The notes under the pieces were generated by a model. That model did not search any database. It worked only from the letters and a program-made list of their open reading frames with translations, and had not been told where the DNA came from. From NCBI RefSeq assembly GCF_016908495.1, contig NZ_JAFBDZ010000001.1, positions 620,001 through 684,000 on the forward strand: a DNA stretch of 64,000 nt, written 5' to 3'. Source of the stretch: Rossellomorea pakistanensis (GTDB lineage: Bacteria > Bacillota > Bacilli > Bacillales > Bacillaceae_B). The position numbers and the translations under genes are program-made. Of this stretch, positions 56,612 to 64,000 are shown piece after piece; the first letter of the stretch is position 1, and each line of letters opens with the position of its first letter.

Positions 56612-57148
56612 TTACGTATTCTGAAGGGTATTCTTATACATTTTCTTTATTATACGAATCTGCCCACGGTGGTTGATCTCATCCTCGAACACGTGAAACC
56701 ATTTGAAGAAATTGTTTGCTTTTTCGTCATACCACCAATCTGTCTCCTCGTACAGCCATTTCGTACTTTGTGTAGAGAAAAATTCAAGTGTTTTTTGTCT
56801 AACTTGATCTAACTCCTGTATATAGCTTTCGGCTGTTCTCCCTTTAAGGATATTAGCTTTTTCTCCTAAACTTAATGCAGGCTCTAGTGTCTCAGCAAAC
56901 TCCTCTAGTTCATCTTCCGTTACGCTTTCAAAAGTAAGCTTTTGATAAATTTTTTCTACAGCAATCATATGCTCAAGAAGCATTCCAATAGAATTAGCAT
57001 CCTTGTTGTATTGAAAATCTAATTCATCTATTGATATATTCTCTAATAAATCAAGAGTTGTCTTTCTAGCATAAGTCATCATAGAATATAGAATCGAATA
57101 ATCCTTTTCTAGTCCTTCTTTTTCTTTGATCAAAAATAAAGTTTTCAT
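56612..57148 (-). CDS. DinB-like (DUF664) metal-dependent protein
   Basis: 178 residues; ATG at 57148 with GGAGGGGGG upstream. Four-helix DinB fold with the metal-site histidines in SIGMLLEHMIAVEKIY, FKWFHVFEDEINHRGQIRIIKK. Family members are thiol-S-transferase-like or stress proteins; function here unknown. Confidence 0.85.
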   Translation of the reverse strand: MKTLFLIKEKEGLEKDYSILYSMMTYARKTTLDLLENISIDELDFQYNKDANSIGMLLEHMIAVEKIYQKLTFESVTEDELEEFAETLEPALSLGEKANILKGRTAESYIQELDQVRQKTLEFFSTQSTKWLYEETDWWYDEKANNFFKWFHVFEDEINHRGQIRIIKKMYKNTLQNT

Positions 57149-57424
57149 ATTTCCCCCCTCCAAAGTAGATCATTGATTCAGGACGTCTAAAAAAGCTTAA
57201 ACGCTAATCCCAAAGATCAATGATTTCTTGTAAAAACAGGAACTATTTTCCTCATTCTTATCTATTACTTTATCATTATCGTAATTTTCCGTAAATAATA
57301 ATCTTTTTTTCGGATGGACATTATCAACTGCAACCAATTCGATTAATTTTTGTGATTTACCCTTCTCACATGGGATGGCTCCATATGTTACTATGATGTA
57401 AAGATCTTAAAAGGGGATGATTAC

Positions 57425-57670
57425 ATGTACATACGATTACAAAAGGAAGTGAAGGATGATCTTAAAGGTCGGATTCAAACCTATTACTATGAACAAACAG
57501 GGGATGAAATCGGGGATTTGGCTGCAGAAAACTGGTTAGATTTTATTATTAAAGAACTTGGTCCTCATTTTTATAATCAAGCCGTGACGGATTCAAAGGA
57601 TGTTTTAATGGATAAAATGCTTCAGTTAGAAGAGGATTTATATGCTTTAAAGAGACCAATTAGCCGCTAA
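57425..57670 (+). CDS. DUF2164 family protein, 81 aa
   Basis: IRLQKEVKDDLKGRIQTYY and then EIGDLAAENWLDFIIKELGP, YNQAVTDSK: the DUF2164 pattern. AAAGGGG precedes the ATG. Function unknown. Confidence 0.82.
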   Translation: MYIRLQKEVKDDLKGRIQTYYYEQTGDEIGDLAAENWLDFIIKELGPHFYNQAVTDSKDVLMDKMLQLEEDLYALKRPISR

Positions 57671-57704
57671 GAAATCACCTGTAAGCTGTCTTAAATACAA
57701 AAAT

Positions 57705-57730
57705 CGCTAGGAGCAATTTTCCTCCTAGCG
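57705..57730. terminator. Bidirectional terminator
   Basis: CGCTAGGAG (57705-57713) and CTCCTAGCG (57722-57730), between convergent genes. Confidence 0.8.
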
Positions 57731-57743
57731 TCCTATAAAACCT

Positions 57744-58199
57744 TTATTCTTTAATTTTTACTTCATGAATGGATTTCGTTGATAAGACTTTATCTGGTCC
57801 AATCACTTCAACTTCTACTGCCTCTTCTTCATTGTTTTCGATTATTTTTTTCAATTTATTAGTATTTAGAGTTTCCTTTAACTTTGCCTGATATGTAGTT
57901 TTAAAGGTCTGGTGTTTGTCACCTTTTGATCCACTTTTGTACTCTTTTTCAACAAATAGCATATCAATCCCTAATGCTTTTCTGAGAGTAGGATCACTTA
58001 AATAGAAGCGAACAGTAAAAGGGGTATCAGGTTCCATACTTTTGTCTGATATGGTAGCATGAAATATTAGCTCTTCTACTTTTTCACCTTTATCAATTTC
58101 TATGTACGTTTTTTGTACTGATTTAATTTCATTGTTTCCACATGCAGATAACAGAAGTAAAAGAATGGTGATTAAACATACATTCCTCCATTTTTTCAA
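57744..58199 (-). CDS. Lipoprotein of unknown function, 151 aa
   Basis: Signal peptide with lipobox LSAC (Cys about 20), then a beta-rich domain (VEELIFHATISDKSMEPDTP, FTVRFYLSDPTLRKALGIDM). Anchored outside the membrane. No family recognised. Confidence 0.75.
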   Translation of the reverse strand: MKKWRNVCLITILLLLLSACGNNEIKSVQKTYIEIDKGEKVEELIFHATISDKSMEPDTPFTVRFYLSDPTLRKALGIDMLFVEKEYKSGSKGDKHQTFKTTYQAKLKETLNTNKLKKIIENNEEEAVEVEVIGPDKVLSTKSIHEVKIKE

Positions 58200-58257
58200 G
58201 ATGCTTCCTCCTCATGTAATTTCTCTATCCATTGTATCAAAGAAGCACCGAAATTCA

Positions 58258-58830
58258 TTAATTCTCTCCTAATTTAACAATTTTGTTGATTAGATAGGTA
58301 GGGAGTGTTAATTCAACAAATGAAGGGCATTCTAGCTCGTTCCATAGATTAAATACGTCAATTGATTGAAACTGATTAATAAATAAACTAATAACAGTCC
58401 CATGTGTGACGAGGATTATATCATTCTCTGTTTCATTAGAATCAATGATTTCCTCAACCGCTGCTGTGAATCTTTTCCTAGCCATATCTGCCGTTTCTTC
58501 TCCGAAAATGAATTCTGTTGGTTTCTCAAAGAACTTTCTCATAAGCTCTTCGAAATCATTGCGAGGTAAAATTTTGCGGTTACTCCTTCTTTTGTGTTCA
58601 TATGTATTTTCAGTAATTGCCGCTTTCTTCCCTAATTCATTTGCTATAATTTCTGCAGTCTCTATTGCTTTTGGTTCATCACTACTATAAACCGTTTGGA
58701 AGTCGTACGTTTTTAAATAAGACGCAATTTCCCGACTATCTTTCTTTCCAGCATCTGAAAGTATCCATTTGTTAGATGGTAATTCAGAATCGAGTACTGG
58801 CATTGAATGCTTTATTAAAATCAATTTCAT
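58258..58830 (-). CDS. Histidine phosphatase family protein, atypical motif
   Basis: 190 residues: MKLILIKHSMPVLD stands where LxxRHG is normal (Arg to Lys, Gly to Ser; catalytic His kept). SSDEPKAIETAEI replaces the usual second Arg with Lys, and LVTHGTVISLF keeps the second His. Probably still a phosphohydrolase with an altered phosphate pocket. Confidence 0.82.
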   Translation of the reverse strand: MKLILIKHSMPVLDSELPSNKWILSDAGKKDSREIASYLKTYDFQTVYSSDEPKAIETAEIIANELGKKAAITENTYEHKRRSNRKILPRNDFEELMRKFFEKPTEFIFGEETADMARKRFTAAVEEIIDSNETENDIILVTHGTVISLFINQFQSIDVFNLWNELECPSFVELTLPTYLINKIVKLGEN

Positions 58831-59130
58831 AACGGTATTCCTCCCACAGAATCTACGTATTTGTGTTTTTCTAAATTTACTATTATTTAATCTTATCTTA
58901 TTGAAAGGATTAGGTAATTGGAAGGATTATTGACTGTTTTGCAGGTTTCTTATGTGTTCATAGGGATCTCCCATAGATTGGTCTATAGTTAGTAACATTA
59001 TTTGTAATCGGCAACTCCAATGTAATATTTATGATGTATGTCTATCAATTCGCAGTTCAGTAAAAGATTTTTTTAGAAACAAGCATATAACCATACCGTT
59101 TTCAAAATCTATCATAGAATATATAAACTC

Positions 59131-59261
59131 TATCAAAAGAAGGCGATAAGATGGCAAGAGCGCACCTACTCATTTCCGCCGATGAGTATGAAGCGTTCTT
59201 GTAACACCTTACCATTATCCTATCGCTCGGTATATCTTATCCCCTTGAATTCCTTTTGATA
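59131..59261. repeat. Nested imperfect palindrome, ~130 bp
   Basis: Outer TATCAAAAGAAGG / CCTTTTGATA and inner GGCGATAAGATGG / CCATTATCCTATCGC arms enclose CTACTCAT/ATGAGTA. No second copy in this window. It lies in the 58831-59707 gap, which otherwise has only a terminator and a family B hairpin. Confidence 0.5.
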
Positions 59262-59305
59262 CTGAGTTTACACTCAACCCATATTTTCCTCCTCCATGTA
59301 CGGCT

Positions 59306-59347
59306 AAAGAAAAAGACACCTTCTATAAAGTTTGGTGTCTTTTTCTT
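59306..59347. terminator. Strong hairpin AAAGAAAAAGACACC/complement
   Basis: 15-bp perfect arms with a 12-nt loop and A/T flanks, not directly after any called gene. It could end a transcript covering the palindrome at 59131-59261. Confidence 0.7.
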
Positions 59348-59570
59348 TTTACATTACTTGTTTTTGTAAGGTAGCCTATACTTTTACTTCTAATTATGAA
59401 AAATAATATAATTGAAAGTTACTATTGTTTTGCTCGTATATTTTGTCGGAACTTTACCTTTATATGTCCGTAATACATTCCAAGATGTAAAGTTATTTGT
59501 CCGTTTCACTCAATATATTGACCATTCGACAAATTACAGCAAGATCCACAAACCAGTCATCTGATTAGTT

Positions 59571-59620
59571 GGGACGGTTCTCGATCGCAGTAAAGCGTTA
59601 GTGCGCTCGAGAACCGTCCC
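59571..59620. repeat. GGGACGGTTCTCGA hairpin (family B, copy 2)
   Basis: 14-bp perfect arms (59571-59584 and 59607-59620) around a 22-nt loop with AAAGCGTTAG. Confidence 0.8.
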
Positions 59621-59725
59621 GCTGTGCTTTAAAGGGGTGAATTGTTCATGGGGTGAGATTTTGATTGACGCTTGCTTTTTGCTTTTCTATACTGAGAGAA
59701 GAATTTTATGAAACTAGGTGATTTT

Positions 59726-60784
59726 GTGGATTTTGATATTCAATTTCTTTCCTTTTATGTTGTTCAAGTAGAAGGTCAAGATGAAAATATTGATAGAAGA
59801 TTTAAACACTTTCAAACCTTAGATAAAGAGTCTTATGAAGAGAATCCATTAAAGGAATTTTTAGACGGTGAATTTACAAAAATCACAAAGAGAAAAGTAG
59901 ATCGTCATTCCAAGTCTGAAGGTGCGCCAACGAAAATCGGCCGTTTTGTTGTTGAGCCAGGTCATGAATTAGATTCGAATCCAAATTATAATCTTTTTCA
60001 CAAAGCTCGCTTCGCGGATAATTCCGACACCTTTGAAGAAGCTTCCCTTCAATTTGTCCAATCCTATGTAGATACAAGTGCGATTAGAGGTGGTGTATTC
60101 ATCGTTGCTTCTGCTAAGCTACAGAAATTCTTTGATGATCCGTTTTTATTCTTATTGAAATGTGACTTCGAACCTAAAGTAGCAAGAATAACCGATGAAT
60201 CGTCCCTAATCCATCATGTAGAAATGGCGATTACTACGAAAAATATGAAATCCATCCAATACCCCTTCATGCCGGAGGAAGGAATGATGGATAATGCGGA
60301 ATTAAAGATTCATCAAGCCTCTCATGCACGTTATTTTGAAGATTTCCTCAAATGGGTGGAATATGAAAAATCGATGCCGGAAATTATTAAGACTCAAGTT
60401 GTCGGGATGGTTAAAAATCATATTGAAGAGAGCTACGCAGAAGGCAGTGATGAGCGGATCCAATTTGAAGAAGAGATTGAGACGTGGGCGATAAAACCAA
60501 AACGTGAGCTGCAAGAGAGATTCGAACACGAGCAGATTATGGAAGCCACTGCACAAATTACGGAGCATACACCGGAGGCTGAATTAAAACTGAAACTAGA
60601 CCATGTGACTATTAAAGCTATGTTATCTGATTTTGGTGAAAGTCTACATCTCGCTAAAGTAAATGATCGATATGTTCTTGTAATTGAAGGTGATTCTGTC
60701 TCGTTTGAGCAAGGTTTTTCTCCACTTGAATTTTTAAAGCCTGGAGAATTGAAGGATGTTATTGATAAAATTGAGGATAAGTAG
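59726..60784 (+). CDS. DUF3900 family protein
   Basis: 352 residues from GTG at 59726 (AGGTGA 4 nt upstream); an in-frame ATG at 59708 has only a weak site. FDIQFLSFYVVQVEGQ, GRFVVEPGHELDSNPNYNLF, KCDFEPKVARITDESSL and MPEEGMMDNAELKIHQASHA are, as I recall, conserved in the Bacillus DUF3900 family. The layout resembles nucleoid-associated NdpA proteins, but function is unknown. Confidence 0.78.
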   Translation: MDFDIQFLSFYVVQVEGQDENIDRRFKHFQTLDKESYEENPLKEFLDGEFTKITKRKVDRHSKSEGAPTKIGRFVVEPGHELDSNPNYNLFHKARFADNSDTFEEASLQFVQSYVDTSAIRGGVFIVASAKLQKFFDDPFLFLLKCDFEPKVARITDESSLIHHVEMAITTKNMKSIQYPFMPEEGMMDNAELKIHQASHARYFEDFLKWVEYEKSMPEIIKTQVVGMVKNHIEESYAEGSDERIQFEEEIETWAIKPKRELQERFEHEQIMEATAQITEHTPEAELKLKLDHVTIKAMLSDFGESLHLAKVNDRYVLVIEGDSVSFEQGFSPLEFLKPGELKDVIDKIEDK

Positions 60785-60800
60785 TTTTTAGTTTTCGGGA

Positions 60801-60900
60801 GGCTGTCACAAATAAAATGTCAGGAACTACAAGTTCAATAGATGAAAGAAAACCCTTAAAGCGTAACTTTCATCTCGGTTCTGGGCCTTTTGTGACAGCT
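60801..60900. repeat. Palindromic element (family A)
   Basis: GGCTGTCACAAA (60801-60812) and TTTTGTGACAGCT (end 60900), with inner GATGAAAG/CTTTCATC arms. Between convergent genes, probably a terminator. Confidence 0.75.
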
Positions 60901-60909
60901 TCTTTTTTG

Positions 60910-61500
60910 TTATAGACCTTCTAAATGATTTAAATCATTCATGAAGTGAATCACTCGCTGCGTTTCTTTCACCTCTAACTTATGAATCCCCGTATCGCCA
61001 GTATGGAACCAATGATCTTGGCTGATTGGAAGCCTTAGAAATGCTCTAATTAATTCTGTAATGACACCTCCATGTGCTACAATTGCTACTCTTTGAGACT
61101 TACTTTCATGAATTATTTTTGAAAATACCATCTCGATTCTCATCCTAAACTCGATTGCTGATTCTCCTTCTTCAATTCGTTCATGTAGATGCTTTGGAAG
61201 TTTGATGTTTTCAGCCTCTGCAAACGATTTTCCTGCTTGTATTCCATTGTTTAACTCTCTTAAGTCATCGGAGAATAGTATGGGAACTCCGGTAATTTTT
61301 GATAACTCTTCTGCTGTTTCTACCGCTCTTTTTAACGTACTACACCAAATCTCATCGGGTGAAAAATTACGTTTGACCCTTTTAGCCATTAGCCTAACTT
61401 GATTTTTCCCAAGTTCGGTTAAAGAGAAATCTGCTCTTCCTTCATGTACACCCAAAATGTCTGCTTCCGATTCACCATGTCTAATCAATATTATTTCCAT
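60910..61500 (-). CDS. Histidine phosphatase family protein
   Basis: 196 residues from ATG at 61500, with GGGGTG 6 nt upstream. Canonical LIRHGESEAD, CSTLKRAVETAEEL and VAHGGVITELI motifs. Phosphoglycerate-mutase-like fold; substrate unknown. Confidence 0.9.
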   Translation of the reverse strand: MEIILIRHGESEADILGVHEGRADFSLTELGKNQVRLMAKRVKRNFSPDEIWCSTLKRAVETAEELSKITGVPILFSDDLRELNNGIQAGKSFAEAENIKLPKHLHERIEEGESAIEFRMRIEMVFSKIIHESKSQRVAIVAHGGVITELIRAFLRLPISQDHWFHTGDTGIHKLEVKETQRVIHFMNDLNHLEGL

Positions 61501-61637
61501 ATCTTTCACCCCTTTTTTTCATACGCTTCATTATTTTACATAAGAAAATGAAAATGGACGAGTATTTTTCATAAATTTCATACTAATGCGATAAAAAACA
61601 TTTATAATATTCGTTAGGAAAACAAAGGGGGATTTTA

Positions 61638-62465
61638 ATGCTTACGGAGAAAAATATACTAGATATACAAGAATTGCAAAAACTCTGTGAAAATGCAGAG
61701 GATTTTTCATTGAAATTAAACTGGGAAATGTTAAAAACAAGAGAATCGAGCATAGATGACTACCTTTATTATGAGGGTGAACATTTAATTGGATTTCTAG
61801 CTTTGTATGGGTTTGGGGAGTCCTATGAGCTATGCGGGATGGTCCATCCAGATTACCGCCAAAGGGGCATTTTCACAGATCTTTTTAATAAAGCATATAA
61901 ATCACTTCAAGTAAGAGAGTGTGAAAAACTGCTGATTAATGCCCCTTCTAAATCACAATCTGCCAAGGGCTTTATTCGTTCCATTAACGCGGAATATTCT
62001 TTTTCGGAATATCAGATGGAATGGAAAAGCATGAATGTTGAGGTTGATCACTCAGAAATCCTGTTACGTAGAGCTTCTACTAATGACAAAAGAACGATCA
62101 TCGATCTTGATGTGAAATGCTTCAATGTCTCTGAAAAAGATGCACATTCATTTCAAAGAGTATTAAACAACGAAGAAGGACATCGCTATTATATGATTGA
62201 ATATAAATCGGAAACCGTTGGGAAAATCAATGTCCACACCGATGATAAGACAAGCTATATCTATGGCTTTGCTGTTTTTCCAGAATTTCAGGGTAAAGGG
62301 ATTGGTCGAAATGCATTAGCTCAAATCGTTCTCAATGAAGCACAAAAAGAGCAAAAAATATTCCTAGAAGTAGCAACTAAAAACGAGAATGCACTTGGAC
62401 TCTACCACTCGATTGGATTCCAAACCTACCAAACCCAAGACTACTACCTTCACAAACCACTTTAG
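61638..62465 (+). CDS. Tandem GNAT acetyltransferase
   Basis: 275 residues with two GNAT domains: the first (1-130) has CGMVHPDYRQRGIFTDLF, the second (about 140-275) has FAVFPEFQGKGIGRNAL and YHSIGF. AAGGGGG precedes the ATG. Substrate unknown. Confidence 0.88.
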   Translation: MLTEKNILDIQELQKLCENAEDFSLKLNWEMLKTRESSIDDYLYYEGEHLIGFLALYGFGESYELCGMVHPDYRQRGIFTDLFNKAYKSLQVRECEKLLINAPSKSQSAKGFIRSINAEYSFSEYQMEWKSMNVEVDHSEILLRRASTNDKRTIIDLDVKCFNVSEKDAHSFQRVLNNEEGHRYYMIEYKSETVGKINVHTDDKTSYIYGFAVFPEFQGKGIGRNALAQIVLNEAQKEQKIFLEVATKNENALGLYHSIGFQTYQTQDYYLHKPL

Positions 62466-62512
62466 TGCAGTGAGGGAAGGTCCTTGACTAAGAGAACGCG
62501 TTAAAGCATTCG

Positions 62513-62554
62513 GGGACGGTTCTTGGTCGCTTTAAAGTGACCGAGAACCGTCCC
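62513..62554. repeat. GGGACGGTTCT hairpin (family B, copy 3)
   Basis: GGGACGGTTCT and AGAACCGTCCC arms with an inner GGTC/GACC stem and TTTAAAG loop. Lies between convergent genes. Confidence 0.75.
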
Positions 62555-62589
62555 TCCTTAATTTAACGTATTAAAGTACGATTTCCGAT

Positions 62590-63078
62590 TCAGCTAAAAT
62601 ATATGTGCTGGGTTTCGATTCGGTGGTTTTGTATGGTGATGATCCCGAATGAGTAATATGGTAATTTTCGTTTGGCCGTTGGGGACCCTGGATTAAAGAG
62701 AAGAGTGCCTTTTGAATAACGAGAATAAGGAATGTGTGAATGTCCAAAAATGATTAGGTCAACTTCTCCTTCAATAAAAGAATCTTGAGCTCTTTTTTCT
62801 GTCGTTTTTCCTTTACCATCCCCATGAACAAGCCCAATCCTTTTCCCTTCACTTTCAATGATTTTTTTCTTAGGTACTAGATTCTTGATTTCATCACCAT
62901 CTACATTCCCATAAACACCTTCCACAATTCCAAATGAACATAAGGCTTCATATACATCAATTGACTGCCAATCTCCTGCATGAAGGATAAGATCTGCACT
63001 ATTCAAATGATGTTCAAGTATTTGAGGGAGTCCACTATATTTCTTTAAATGTGTATCTGCCAAGCAAACAATTTTCAG
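62590..63078 (-). CDS. YfcE-type metallophosphoesterase
   Basis: 162 residues if the unusual CTG at 63078 is the start, reading (M)KIVCLADTHLKKYSG with AGGAG 10 nt upstream. Metal-site motifs: DTH, HAGDW (GDxx), GNVDGD, HGDGKGK, FGHSHIP (GHTH type). The first ATG/GTG/TTG in frame, TTG at 63063, would cut off the strand needed before DTH. Cyclic or simple phosphodiesterase; substrate unknown. Confidence 0.8.
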   Translation of the reverse strand: MKIVCLADTHLKKYSGLPQILEHHLNSADLILHAGDWQSIDVYEALCSFGIVEGVYGNVDGDEIKNLVPKKKIIESEGKRIGLVHGDGKGKTTEKRAQDSFIEGEVDLIIFGHSHIPYSRYSKGTLLFNPGSPTAKRKLPYYSFGIITIQNHRIETQHIYFS

Positions 63079-63157
63079 TTTTTACCCACTCCTTTTCTCC
63101 ATTATGCATTTGTCTAATATAAATCTTTATGCATTTTATGACAAAAGACATTCCCCA

Positions 63158-64000
63158 TCAATAAGTTGTATTACCTAGCTTTTCCCGTTCCTTATCAATT
63201 TGTTCAATATCTATTCTTTTAAATAATGGCTCATTCAACGTTATTTTCAACTGAACAGGTGTCTCCACTGGTTGCCAAAATAATTCTAATTGTTCGAGGC
63301 TAAGTCCTTTTACAATTTTCTCAGTTGTAAATGGTAGAAATGGTTGTAAGAGTACACCTAAATTAATAATCACGTATAAACAATCATGTAAAACCTCTCT
63401 AGCTTCCTCACGATTTTCTTTCAATACTGCCCATGGCTTCTGTTCATCAAAATATTTATTCCCCCAACGAACAAACTCAAAAATAGAATCTAAGCTTTTT
63501 TTACAATCTCCTCTTTCAAGCATTGCACCTGATTCATCAAAAATTCTTTCTATTTTCTCTTTTATATTTTGATTTATATTGGTTAATTCAAATATAGGAC
63601 CAAATTCTTTTTGATAAAACTTTATTGTCCTTTGAACGAGATTTCCAAGTGACCCCAATAATTCTCCATTATGACGATAAATAAATTCCCTCCATGAGAA
63701 ATCTGCATCGCGCTTTTCTGGACCATTAATTGTAAGAAAATAACGAATCGTATCGGGATTGTAACGACTCAATAAATCCTTTATCCAAATGGCCCAATTA
63801 CCACTAGTAGAGAGTTTCTTTTTTTCAATCGTTAGATATTCACTTGAAATAATATGTTTGGGCAAACTCAAGATACCAGAACCAAGTAATATTGAAGGCC
63901 AAATGATCGTGTGAAAAGGAATATTATCCTTTCCATGAATATAATACGATACAGTGTTTTCTTGCCAAAAAGGGTGCCACTCTCTTTTATTAATCTGTGC
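63158..64000 (-). CDS. metG: Methionyl-tRNA synthetase, archaeal-like type, 5' part outside window
   Basis: 280 residues visible, open to the right edge. YYIHGKDNIPFHTIIWPS is the catalytic-domain segment; the KMSKS loop reads KKLSTSGNWAIW, followed by DTIRYFLTINGPEKRDADFS and the anticodon-binding helical domain with WAVLKE. The KxSTSxN loop is typical of archaeal/spirochaete-like MetRS rather than the housekeeping Bacillus enzyme, so this is probably a second, accessory MetRS. No C-terminal tRNA-binding (EMAP) domain is present. Confidence 0.85.
   Translation of the reverse strand, partial: AQINKREWHPFWQENTVSYYIHGKDNIPFHTIIWPSILLGSGILSLPKHIISSEYLTIEKKKLSTSGNWAIWIKDLLSRYNPDTIRYFLTINGPEKRDADFSWREFIYRHNGELLGSLGNLVQRTIKFYQKEFGPIFELTNINQNIKEKIERIFDESGAMLERGDCKKSLDSIFEFVRWGNKYFDEQKPWAVLKENREEAREVLHDCLYVIINLGVLLQPFLPFTTEKIVKGLSLEQLELFWQPVETPVQLKITLNEPLFKRIDIEQIDKEREKLGNTTY

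Overview
The window is low-GC, gene-dense chromosomal DNA from an endospore-forming member of the Bacillaceae. Evidence for this is a gamma-type SASP, an Sda-type kinase inhibitor, several GerP-like proteins, a YhcN/YlaJ lipoprotein, a sporulene-type terpene cyclase, strong AGGAGG ribosome sites and TTGACA/TATAAT promoters. Many genes have clear Bacillus subtilis counterparts (yitL/cvfB, ykpA, ydjO, csp, moaA/moeA/mobB, crcB pair, mifM-yidC2, xpaC-yaaN, yojN-yojO, rok, odhAB, sqhC), but the order is not that of B. subtilis. No rRNA, tRNA, CRISPR array, prophage or intact insertion sequence was seen. The species cannot be fixed from the sequence alone.

Layout. 1-10 kb: partial acetyltransferase, CvfB, an Fsr-like MFS exporter, YhcN lipoprotein, ZIP metal transporter, an Smr-less MutS2-like ATPase behind a leader-peptide/terminator region, YkvA, YkpA-type ABC-F, YdjO and a cold-shock protein with a long structured 5' UTR. 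10-18 kb: molybdenum block (moaA-moeA-mobB on the minus strand; modA-modB on the plus strand, without modC) and a cupredoxin. 18-29 kb: two fluoride channel genes, the mifM-yidC2 arrest-peptide pair, a D,D-carboxypeptidase, xpaC-telA, the yojN/yojO AAA-VWA pair and a short Rok. 28-38 kb: decayed acetyltransferase, DedA with a frameshifted tail, secreted pullulanase with a cre site, gamma-glutamylcyclotransferase-like protein, acyl-CoA synthetase and Sda. 38-50 kb: odhA-odhB, a compact spore cluster (two Hsp20-like and five GerP-like genes), a two-component system with a tiny membrane protein in front, and sqhC. 50-64 kb: CstA-type permease, SASP, an antibiotic-resistance-type ABC-F behind a ribosome-mediated attenuator, DinB-like protein, lipoprotein, two phosphatases, DUF3900 protein, tandem acetyltransferase, phosphodiesterase and a partial archaeal-type methionyl-tRNA synthetase.

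The most striking theme is ribosome-sensing gene control. Three loci appear to use a short translated leader to decide expression of the next gene: the 7-codon leader before the MutS2-like gene (6.69-7.06 kb), MifM before yidC2 (19.1-19.4 kb), and the 20-codon leader before the VmlR/Msr-type ABC-F gene (55.77-56.06 kb). For the first and third I can write out competing antiterminator/terminator pairings from the sequence. The MutS2-like case links a possible ribosome-collision ATPase lacking its nuclease domain to an antibiotic-style attenuator and is the best candidate for an undescribed system.

Intergenic DNA is rich in dispersed palindromes: about five ~100-bp hairpins with GGCTGTCC-like ends, three GGGACGGTTCTCG hairpins, two copies of a ~120-165 bp element, and one copy of a common Bacillaceae GAGCCCC...GGGGCTT repeat. 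Many sit directly after genes and probably act as terminators.
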